This document shows, in pieces, positions 1 to 4,617 of a stretch of DNA of 8,382 nucleotides (position 1 is the first letter of the stretch; each line of letters starts with the position of its first letter). The translations under genes and the position numbers were made by a program. The stretch is from Phycisphaerales bacterium. GTDB lineage: Bacteria; Planctomycetota; Phycisphaerae; UBA1845. Location of the stretch: contig JAUWNF010000127.1 in NCBI GenBank assembly GCA_030612785.1, positions 1-8,382 of the forward strand, read 5' to 3'. The notes beneath the pieces are model-generated. The model was not told the DNA's origin. It made no database searches and was given only the letters and a program-made list of their open reading frames with translations.

Positions 1-274
1 CCCCGCCGGTTGCGTCGGCCGGCTCGTGGGCCCGGACGCGGGGCCGCTTGCCGCGCTTCTTGAGTTGATCGCAGTCCTTGGCCAAGTCGATCAGTTCGCT
101 GGCGATTTCCTCGTGCTGGCGGCGGGCCTCAGGCGTCTTGGCACTCTCGGCCAATTCGACCATGCACTCCGCCGCCTCGACGAGATACGTCTTAGCCGCC
201 AGGTAGTCGCCCTTCTTGTAGGAAGCGACGCCCTTGCGCTTGAGCCGCTCAAATGTCACGAATGAAACAGCCAT
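1..274 (-). CDS. MIT-domain-like N-terminus of a truncated protein, possibly a Vps4-like AAA+ ATPase (C-terminus outside window)
   Basis: The first 91 residues are visible; the gene runs off the left edge. Residues 8-72 form a charged three-helix pattern: helix 1 (FERLKRKGVASYKKGDYLAA), helix 2 (KTYLVEAAECMVELAESAK) and helix 3 (EEIASELIDLAKDCDQLKK). This follows the MIT domain of Vps4/spastin-type proteins, including the 'A..Y..GDY..A...Y..A' stretch and the 'A..L...' ending of helix 3. From about residue 73 a basic, then Pro/Ala-rich linker begins, as in Vps4 before its AAA+ module. In eukaryotes and archaea MIT domains bind C-terminal MIM helices of ESCRT-III subunits; three ESCRT-III-like genes lie just upstream. 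The ATG at 274 is the only sensible start and has no clear Shine-Dalgarno, since a heptamer repeat fills the leader. The MIT reading is by eye; the ATPase is inferred and not visible. A TPR-like helical hairpin is the alternative. Confidence 0.75.
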   Translation of the reverse strand, partial: MAVSFVTFERLKRKGVASYKKGDYLAAKTYLVEAAECMVELAESAKTPEARRQHEEIASELIDLAKDCDQLKKRGKRPRVRAHEPADATGG

Positions 275-278
275 AAGA

Positions 279-313
279 AGCTATCAGCTCTCAGCTTTTA
301 GCTATCAGCCCGG
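279..313. repeat. Heptamer tandem repeat, AGCTATC-type
   Basis: Five consecutive 7-base units, AGCTATC, AGCTCTC, AGCTTTT, AGCTATC and AGCCCGG, lie immediately upstream of the MIT-like gene start. The unit is the reverse complement type of the array at 553-587, so the two arrays face each other across the toxin-antitoxin relic. The period of 7 and the degenerate third to seventh positions are seen directly. Confidence 0.8.
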
Positions 314-350
314 CTGAGCACCGCCCGCGTTGATCCTGTAAATGCTCAGC
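313..350. repeat. 8-bp inverted repeat GCTGAGCA/TGCTCAGC
   Basis: GCTGAGCA at 313-320 and TGCTCAGC at 343-350 are perfect inverted copies around a 22-base loop. The right arm covers the stop codon of the DUF5615 relic, and the left arm abuts the heptamer array. It could be a terminator-like stem without a U tract, or a by-product of repeat insertion. Confidence 0.5.
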
Positions 351-488
351 TCATCGGTAGCCGACGAATCCGGATCGTTTCGTCGCCGACCACCACGACG
401 GCGCCGCCGCGCAAGCCTTCCTCCACGGTTTTGATATTCTAAGGCAGTATACGCGCCAGGAAACCGCTTGATCGACCAGAAACTTCAT
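346..488 (-). pseudogene. Decayed DUF5615 (PIN-like) toxin gene, internal deletion and frameshift
   Basis: The ATG at 488 opens with MKFLVDQAVSWRV, the typical N-terminal strand of DUF5615 PIN-like proteins, whose 'MKFLVD' aspartate is an active-site residue. Downstream, in a different frame (bases 438-346), reads NIKTVEEGLRGGAVVVVGDE followed by TIRIRRLPMS and a stop, which looks like the family's usual C-terminus (a Gly-Ala-Val-Val strand, then a 'R.RRLP' end). Only about 47 codons span the start and the stop, against roughly 110-120 in intact members, so the central part is lost and the two ends are out of frame. It cannot encode an active toxin. It follows the DUF433-like relic by one base, the usual antitoxin-toxin order. 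Assignment is by motif recognition. Confidence 0.7.
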
Positions 489-489
489 G

Positions 490-549
490 TCACGCCCCGG
501 CTTGCATCCGCGGAATCACGCGGTCCTCAGCCAATTCAGCCGCGTAACT
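490..549 (-). pseudogene. C-terminal remnant of a DUF433-type antitoxin
   Basis: Reading from 546 the minus strand gives YAAELAEDRVIPRMQAGA and then TGA at 490-492. This resembles the C-terminal helix of DUF433 antitoxin-like proteins ('ALAYAAELA...'), which commonly sit directly upstream of DUF5615 toxins. The stop is one base before the ATG of the DUF5615 relic, as in an intact operon. The rest of the gene is missing: just upstream the sequence turns into the heptamer array at 553-587. The fragment is short, so the family call rests on the motif plus its partner. Confidence 0.6.
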
Positions 550-552
550 CCG

Positions 553-587
553 GCTGATAGCTGAAAGCTAATGGCTGACAGCTAACT
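553..587. repeat. Heptamer tandem repeat, GCTGATA-type
   Basis: Five 7-base units, GCTGATA, GCTGAAA, GCTAATG, GCTGACA and GCTAACT, share the core GCTnA. They are in inverted orientation to the array at 279-313 and cut off the DUF433 remnant on its upstream side. Together the two arrays bracket a segment of about 240 bases that holds the toxin-antitoxin relic. Confidence 0.8.
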
Positions 588-598
588 GGTGAGCGGTG

Positions 599-608
599 CC
601 CACCCTAC
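599..608. repeat. Single arm of the GTAGGGTGGG repeat, supplying a stop codon
   Basis: CCCACCCTAC (minus strand GTAGGGTGGG) is identical to the arm at 1114-1123. The TAG stop of the DUF2007 gene is inside it, at the same position as in the other copy. Confidence 0.6.
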
Positions 609-1006
609 GTGCCTTCCGAGGCGCCGGCGTCCGAGCCGTCCGGGAAGTCCGCGTCCGCGTCGCCGGGCACGTCCAGGTACTCTCCGCAGTGCGGGCAGTT
701 CTGCACCGTGCCGCGCTGGTCCGAGGGGAACGTCGAAGCCTGCCCGCACTCCTCGCACATCGCCTCGATCGTGCCGCCGGCGTCCACCGGCGCTTCGTGT
801 TGGTAGTGGTCCCGCAGGAGCGCGATGGCCTGTTTGGCCTCGTCCGGGTCCGCCACGCAAACCTCGATATCGCCGGGGTTGTAGACCACGGGAATCTCCA
901 GCGACCCTTTGACCTGCGCGGTGATGCCCCGTTCCTCCAGCCAGGCTACAATGATGTCCGCTTCCTCAATATCCGCAGCTCGGTAGACTGTATTCATGTC
1001 GCTCAT
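605..1006 (-). CDS. DUF2007 domain protein with C-terminal zinc ribbon
   Basis: A 133-residue soluble protein. Residues 4-68 (MNTVYRAADIEEADIIVAWL, then a 'GI.A.V' strand, 'NPGDIEVCVADPDEAKQAIALL') match the DUF2007 'putative signal transducing' fold, a small alpha/beta domain like the ferredoxin-like regulatory domains. Residues 84-107 hold a zinc ribbon, C84-x2-C87 and C104-x2-C107, and the tail (112-133) is acidic. The start at 1006 is preceded by a GGGGG run 8 bases upstream; the ATG at 997 (residue 4) is also possible. The TAG stop lies inside a GTAGGGTGGG repeat arm. It sits between the ESCRT-III-like gene and the toxin-antitoxin relic and is the third zinc-ribbon protein in the cluster. 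Its molecular role is unknown; an adaptor or regulator is likely. Confidence 0.9.
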   Translation of the reverse strand: MSDMNTVYRAADIEEADIIVAWLEERGITAQVKGSLEIPVVYNPGDIEVCVADPDEAKQAIALLRDHYQHEAPVDAGGTIEAMCEECGQASTFPSDQRGTVQNCPHCGEYLDVPGDADADFPDGSDAGASEGT

Positions 1007-1032
1007 GAATCGAACCCCCGCTTACGAGCCTG

Positions 1033-1123
1033 GTAGGGTGGGTCAAATGACCCACCATTTCTTGCTTCTGCCTCTTCCTACTGGTGGGTTGCGCCCGCCT
1101 ACGGCGGACTCCACCCACCCTAC
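1033..1123. repeat. Composite dyad repeat with GTAGGGTGGGT ends
   Basis: The outer arms are GTAGGGTGGGT (1033-1043) and ACCCACCCTAC (1113-1123), an 11-bp perfect inverted repeat. Each half can also fold alone. The left half pairs GGTGGGTCA (1037-1045) with TGACCCACC (1048-1056). The right half pairs GGTGGGT (1083-1089) with ACCCACC (1113-1119) and nests CCGCC/GGCGG (1095-1099 with 1103-1107) on the same axis. The right arm contains the TAG stop of the ESCRT-III-like gene at 1120-1728. It resembles REP/MITE-type dispersed elements. It may also attenuate transcription between that gene and the DUF2007 gene. Confidence 0.8.
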
Positions 1124-1728
1124 TTCTGCTTCTCGCCCTCCTTCTTGAGTGAATCCAACTCGGCCCGCAGGCCGCTGAGGCGGTCGAGTTCCTTCTGGTG
1201 CTCGGCCTCGGTTTCCGCCTCGATCATGCGGTCGATCTCCTCGTCGCTGACCAACTCGGTAGTGGAACTCATCTCCACGTCCTGGGCGGCGATGTCCTCC
1301 ACCGCGTCCAGGAACATGCCCATACGTTCCTCCATGCTCTGCGACTGGGCCATGGCTTTTTCCCAGTCGGCCTGGGTCTTGACCAAGTCGGTTTCGCCGA
1401 ACAGCTTGCCGATTTCGGTGGCCATCATGCCCATGGCCGAGGCGAAGTCGGCCGACGCCTCGGCCTGCTTGCGAATGAGCATGGCGTTCTTCACACTGAG
1501 CAGTTGGCGTTCGAGCATTCGCTTAATGGTGGCGGTCTTCTTGAGCGAGTTGCGGATGAACTGGTACTGGGCGTTATCGCCGATCTTTTTGGCGTGTTGC
1601 GCGTTGCGGATGAACTCCTCGGTGAACTTGCCCTGCTCGCGGATGGACTTTTCGATCCGCCGCACGCCCTGCCGCACCTTCATGTCCCGCTCGATGCGCC
1701 GCTCTTCTTCCGACTTGAACAATCCCAT
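1120..1728 (-). CDS. ESCRT-III/Snf7-like coiled-coil protein with C-terminal MIM1-like motif
   Basis: 202 residues, almost wholly helical and charged, without membrane segments. It opens with MGLFKS, like the PspA/Vipp1 N-terminus ('MGLFDRI'). Residues 8-48 and 54-88 form a basic two-helix hairpin around a KKIGDNAQ turn, as in alpha1-alpha2 of ESCRT-III proteins. Residues 93-110 are Met/Ala-rich, 120-150 carry an acidic 'MEERMGMFLDAVEDI' helix resembling alpha4 of CHMP2/Vps2-type proteins, and SDEEIDRMIEAE (161-172) resembles alpha5. The last helix contains LRAELDSLK (187-195), close to the MIM1 pattern LxxRLxxLK. Such proteins polymerise on membranes and remodel them. A GAGG lies 10 bases before the ATG at 1728. 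The gene follows PspC after a 55-base heptamer-containing gap. ESCRT-III-like is my preferred call over plain PspA because of the MIM1-like tail; the assignment is by eye. Confidence 0.8.
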   Translation of the reverse strand: MGLFKSEEERRIERDMKVRQGVRRIEKSIREQGKFTEEFIRNAQHAKKIGDNAQYQFIRNSLKKTATIKRMLERQLLSVKNAMLIRKQAEASADFASAMGMMATEIGKLFGETDLVKTQADWEKAMAQSQSMEERMGMFLDAVEDIAAQDVEMSSTTELVSDEEIDRMIEAETEAEHQKELDRLSGLRAELDSLKKEGEKQK

Positions 1729-1741
1729 CGCAATTCAACCT

Positions 1742-1783
1742 CAGCACTCAAGACTCACCACTCAGCACTCAGCACTCAGCACT
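1742..1783. repeat. Heptamer tandem repeat CAGCACT, six units
   Basis: Six contiguous 7-base units: CAGCACT, CAAGACT, CACCACT, then CAGCACT three times. The array ends exactly at base 1783, next to the stop codon of the PspC gene (1784-1786), and fills the leader of the ESCRT-III-like gene. It has the same 7-base period as the arrays at 279-313 and 553-587 but a different unit. Confidence 0.85.
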
Positions 1784-1990
1784 TCAGTAGTACTCGCGCT
1801 CCGGGATCAGGATCCACAAGATGATGTACACCAGCGTGCCCGGAAACCCCACCGATAGAACACTCAGCAACAGATAAGCCACCCGAACCAGGGTGGGGTC
1901 CAGCCCGAGGTAGTCGGCGAGTCCCGCACAGACCCCGCCGAGCCAGCGGTCGTGCATCGAACGTCGTAATGGTTTCGGGTAGTAGCTCAC
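1784..1990 (-). CDS. pspC: PspC-domain membrane protein
   Basis: A 68-residue protein consisting of little more than one PspC domain. Residues 6-33 carry the diagnostic 'LRRSMHDRWLGGVCAGLADY' segment and 'LGLDP'. Residues 34-62 are hydrophobic and end with YIILWILIPE, the hallmark PspC C-terminal membrane stretch. PspC proteins sit in the inner membrane and act with PspA-type proteins in envelope-stress responses, as sensor or membrane recruiter. The start is a GTG at 1990 that overlaps the TGA of the upstream ESCRT-III/PspA-like gene (GTGA), which implies coupled translation and matched expression; a later ATG (residue 12) would cut the domain. No PspB or PspF is in view, so regulation differs from the enterobacterial system. 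The domain call is secure; the symbol reflects the domain and does not claim orthology with E. coli pspC. Confidence 0.93.
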   Translation of the reverse strand: MSYYPKPLRRSMHDRWLGGVCAGLADYLGLDPTLVRVAYLLLSVLSVGFPGTLVYIILWILIPEREYY

Positions 1991-2595
1991 GCCTCGGCCG
2001 CCCGTTGCTGTTCGCGCACCCGGCGATCGGCTTCGTCGAAGGCTTCCGCCTGATCCGCGATGACCCCAGTGTCCATCTTGTTCCAGATGTCCACCACCGT
2101 CTGCCCGGCTTCGGACAGCCCGGCGGCGCCTTCATCGACGCCCCGCCCGACGGCGAGGATTTCGTCCAGCCGCTCCTGATACACCTCGGCCCTGATATCG
2201 TCCCTTTCGATCAGCTTGCTCAGGCGGAGGATGTCCTTCTCGCTGACCAGCCCGAACAGGCTGCCGGTCGCCTTGGCCCGGTCGGCGTTCTCACGAATCA
2301 TCCGCAGCCGCGACACGGTCATCACTTCCTTGCTGCGGATGTTGAGTTGCCGCCCGATCATCAGTTGCTCGGTGGTCTTGGTCTCGAACTCCTGGGCCAG
2401 CACCCGGCGCACTTCGGGCGCTTTCTCCTCCGCGCCCCGTTCGAAGAGCGTCTGCTTCTCCTTCGCCAGTTTGGTGACCTTGTTCAACAACCGCGCACGC
2501 TCCTTCTCCAGCAGCAGTTCCTGCCGTCGAAGTTCACTGCGGGTCATACGCGACAGCGGTTTCTTGCTCTTGGCCAACCAGTCGAGGAATCCCAT
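1987..2595 (-). CDS. PspA/ESCRT-III-like coiled-coil protein
   Basis: 202 residues, highly charged and helical, with no signal peptide or membrane segment. The N-terminus MGFLDWLAK is amphipathic, like the membrane-binding helix alpha0 of PspA and Vipp1. Residues 18-52 and 59-108 read as a long helical hairpin rich in Lys/Arg/Glu ('LLLEKERARLLNKVTKLAKE', turn near 'ERGAEEKAP'). Shorter helices follow at 119-148 and 160-200. This is the layout of the PspA/Snf7 (ESCRT-III) superfamily. It lacks an evident MIM motif at the C-terminus. The ATG at 2595 has GAAGGG 6 bases upstream. Its stop overlaps the pspC start, which couples it to that membrane protein as PspA is coupled to PspC in classical systems. 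It is probably a membrane-binding polymer former; whether closer to PspA or to Snf7 needs a profile search. Confidence 0.82.
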   Translation of the reverse strand: MGFLDWLAKSKKPLSRMTRSELRRQELLLEKERARLLNKVTKLAKEKQTLFERGAEEKAPEVRRVLAQEFETKTTEQLMIGRQLNIRSKEVMTVSRLRMIRENADRAKATGSLFGLVSEKDILRLSKLIERDDIRAEVYQERLDEILAVGRGVDEGAAGLSEAGQTVVDIWNKMDTGVIADQAEAFDEADRRVREQQRAAEA

Positions 2596-2631
2596 TGATT
2601 ACCCTTCGTCGCTTCGGTCCGCTCCCTGACC

Positions 2632-2748
2632 AGGCTGTCGATTTAATCGTCCATGGTGATCCCCAGTGTAGCGTCACCCCTTGTGGGTGACGAGAGACGA
2701 GGCTGCGCCGCCCACAAGGGGCGACGCTACAGCTTGAATCGACAGCCT
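2632..2748. repeat. Large composite hairpin downstream of the 495-residue gene
   Basis: The outer arms AGGCTGTCGATT (2632-2643) and AATCGACAGCCT (2737-2748) are a perfect 12-bp inverted repeat. An inner pair of 21-base arms (2667-2687 and 2711-2731) matches at 20 positions. The single mismatch, A2676 against C2722, becomes a U-G pair in minus-strand RNA, so the transcript of this operon can pair throughout the inner stem. It lies 48 bases after the stop of the 495-residue gene and 37 bases before the next start. It may be a REP/MITE-like element, a 3'-end-protecting stem or an attenuator; there is no U tract for a classic terminator. Confidence 0.85.
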
Positions 2749-2795
2749 CTGACGGTCGCGGTTCGGTTCAGCATCCGTCCATCGGGCGCGCCGCG

Positions 2796-4283
2796 CTAGC
2801 TCGCTTCGGGATCGGCTTGCTTACCGCGCTCCGGAGGCGTTGGTTCGGCCGCCGCCGCTTCGGTCGGCGGCGCGGTTTCGGACGCCGCTGCGCGCGCCTC
2901 AGTCTCCGGCGTTTCGCGCACGGTCTCGGCCGGCGCGGCTTCGTCGGTCTGTTCAAACTCCTTCAGGATGGCCAACTCCTCGTCGCCGGTTACCATCTCG
3001 CTCAGCCCGGTCTCCAGCCCGCCCACCAATTCCGCATCGGCGGCCAACGTCTCAAGCATCTCCTCCGCCTTCACCGCGTTTTTGGTGAGGGCCTCGGTGG
3101 TGGGCAACTCCGCCGCCTGCCCCTGCTGAATCAGGGTAAGGTTGTGGATGTCGGTGCTGAGGATGTTGACCTGCTTGTTCAGCATGTTGGCGGTGGTGTT
3201 CTGACGGGCGATGTCCTTGCGCAACTGGGCGAGCTGGGCCGCTAGCCGTCGCCGGGCGATCTGCGACGAGGTTCGCTTGCCCTCTTCGAGCAGTTCGGTC
3301 TCCTTCTTTTCCAGGCCGCCGATGTCCTCGTAGATGCGGTCGCGCCGCTGGGCCAGGGATGCCCGGCGCTCAGCCAGGGCATTGATCTTCTGAGCCTCAT
3401 CGGCCTCGCCCGAAAACAACTGCCTGATTCTCTCGAACACGTCCATTGAGCCACGCTCCTGCTTGATCGTCGCCGCCCCCCGGAACAACAGGGTTTCCCC
3501 GGATGTCTTGGACATCCGCAACTCCGGATCGGCTGTCGCCTCCCGAGCAAACGCTTCCGCCACCAGGAACTCGGGCAGGTCCAGGCGTTCGGCGATCGCG
3601 CTGACCGACAATCCTCCGGTGAGCAGGTCGGCGCCGTGTTTGCCGATCTCGTCCCGGACGCGCTGGATCTTCTGGTTCGTCGCCTCCGGGTCGAAAACCC
3701 GGAGCACGTAATCCGGCACCTTCGCGGTGCCGGTGTTCACTCGCCACCCACCGGCTGCGTTGGGTTCCACCAACACCAAGGTCACGTTGGGTAGCTCGAG
3801 CCGCGCCTGCCGGGCCTCGTCCGTGAAACCCGTCGGCGCACAGACGCCGATCACGTGCGGCACCTTCCCGTCGCCGGCGATCTTCCGCACGTGGTCCTGC
3901 AGTTCGCCCAGGTCCACCGCCGGCGGGTCACCCACGTCCTTCTCGGCGTAGTGTTCCAGCGGCGCCAACACCGACGCGGTGGCCAGCCCCGTCCGCCGTC
4001 GGCCGAACCACCATCGCCGCTCGTAACCGTGCAGGGTCACGCGGCGATTATGCGGCGTTTGCTTGAGCAGCTTCCGCGGTTCCGAGCGGCGGTTTCTCGC
4101 CAGCGCCGCCCGCAGCGTCTCGACTTCATCATCGCGTGTGGTCTGCCAGATCGAGCCGCGGAAGTGCCGGCCCTTGGCGTTCTCGAAGTTGGCTTCGACG
4201 CCGGCCAGAAACTCCGTTTCGATCTTCAAAGCGTCTGACGTATCGCCATCCATATCGTCTACCGCCGAGTACCGGGTGGCCAT
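2796..4283 (-). CDS. Multi-domain protein: alpha/beta region, winged-helix-like segment and C-terminal ESCRT-III/PspA-like domain
   Basis: 495 residues. Residues 1-100 are polar and unrecognised. Residues 125-200 look like an alpha/beta unit with two strands, 'PHVIGVCAP' and 'PNVTLVLVEPN'. Residues 215-270 read as a winged helix: helix 'GLSVSAIAERLDLP', recognition-type helix 'EFLVAEAFAREA', then a strand pair ending 'GETLLFRG'. Residues 280-292 (MDVFERIRQLFSG) form an amphipathic helix like the PspA alpha0, and 295-385 a long basic/acidic helical hairpin like the neighbouring ESCRT-III-like proteins. Shorter helices run to about 443, and a Pro/Ala/Glu-rich tail (446-495) is probably disordered. 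A winged helix before an ESCRT-III domain recalls eukaryotic CHMP7. The ATG at 4283 follows the upstream stop by 11 bases. A GTG at 4295, with GGAG 5 bases upstream and overlapping that stop (TAGTG), is an equally reasonable start and adds four residues. No membrane segment is seen. Confidence 0.82.
   Translation of the reverse strand: MATRYSAVDDMDGDTSDALKIETEFLAGVEANFENAKGRHFRGSIWQTTRDDEVETLRAALARNRRSEPRKLLKQTPHNRRVTLHGYERRWWFGRRRTGLATASVLAPLEHYAEKDVGDPPAVDLGELQDHVRKIAGDGKVPHVIGVCAPTGFTDEARQARLELPNVTLVLVEPNAAGGWRVNTGTAKVPDYVLRVFDPEATNQKIQRVRDEIGKHGADLLTGGLSVSAIAERLDLPEFLVAEAFAREATADPELRMSKTSGETLLFRGAATIKQERGSMDVFERIRQLFSGEADEAQKINALAERRASLAQRRDRIYEDIGGLEKKETELLEEGKRTSSQIARRRLAAQLAQLRKDIARQNTTANMLNKQVNILSTDIHNLTLIQQGQAAELPTTEALTKNAVKAEEMLETLAADAELVGGLETGLSEMVTGDEELAILKEFEQTDEAAPAETVRETPETEARAAASETAPPTEAAAAEPTPPERGKQADPEAS
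3444..3460 (-). promoter_or_regulatory. Possible internal ribosome binding site and start codon
   Basis: Inside the 495-residue gene, AGGAG (3456-3460) lies 9 bases before the in-frame ATG at 3446-3444, which encodes Met280. That Met opens MDVFERIRQLF, the amphipathic start expected for a free PspA/ESCRT-III-like subunit. Initiation here would yield a separate coiled-coil protein of 216 residues without the N-terminal part. The site is seen; its use is inference. Confidence 0.45.
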
Positions 4284-4294
4284 GTTGAATGCCA

Positions 4295-4582
4295 CTACGA
4301 CTCCAGACGCTGCCCACACTGAGCGCAAAACCTAGCCACCGTAACGTTGGCCCGGCGGCAATGCGGATTCGGGCAGATCCGGGCAGCGGTGCGCCAGGCC
4401 ACCGTACGCAGGGGACCCCGCCGGACGCCGCCCGCCCGCCTCGCGCTCCAGGGGCTGATGCCCCACCGCAGCAGCGTACCGATTCCACGGAGCACTGCCC
4501 CGATTATGCGCAAACCCAGGTAAAAGAACAGGGCGATCAGCAGGATGAGAAGCAGGCCGAAGACCCATACGTCTACCGCCAT
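4295..4582 (-). CDS. Small single-pass membrane protein with C-terminal zinc ribbon
   Basis: 95 residues. Residues 5-34 are strongly hydrophobic (VWVFGLLLILLIALFFYLGL onward) and form one membrane segment at the very N-terminus. A basic linker (35-68) follows, then a zinc ribbon with C70-x4-C75 and C86-x2-C89 ('FCAQCGQRL'), typical of the small zinc-ribbon modules common in bacterial membrane proteins. The basic linker suggests a cytoplasmic ribbon. The ATG at 4582 has an excellent Shine-Dalgarno, GGGAGGTGAT, with the core 6 bases upstream. It lies between the kinase gene and the ESCRT-III-fusion gene and nearly touches the latter. The family is not recognised beyond the ribbon. It may tether a partner, possibly the kinase or the fusion protein, to the membrane; that is inference. 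Confidence 0.88.
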   Translation of the reverse strand: MAVDVWVFGLLLILLIALFFYLGLRIIGAVLRGIGTLLRWGISPWSARRAGGVRRGPLRTVAWRTAARICPNPHCRRANVTVARFCAQCGQRLES

Positions 4583-4617
4583 AACATCACCTCCCGCCCG
4601 TCCGCCGCCGCCGCTTC

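Noticed and set aside
346..488. Intact small toxin gene starting at 488
   Set aside because: The frame loses the DUF5615 sequence after about 13 residues and the C-terminal part is in another frame, so it is a relic.
279..587. CRISPR array
   Set aside because: The repeats are 7-base tandem units without spacers, and no cas genes are present.
1145..1858. Long plus-strand open frames here and at 1969-2598, 5579-6280 and 7492-8157
   Set aside because: Each lies antisense to a well-supported minus-strand gene, has skewed Ser/Arg- or His/Leu-rich composition, and shows no recognisable domain; they result from high GC.
4284..4328. N-terminal extension of the 495-residue protein to 4328
   Set aside because: It would overlap the zinc-ribbon gene by more than 30 bases and adds unstructured residues; starts at 4283 or at the GTG at 4295 fit the operon spacing better.
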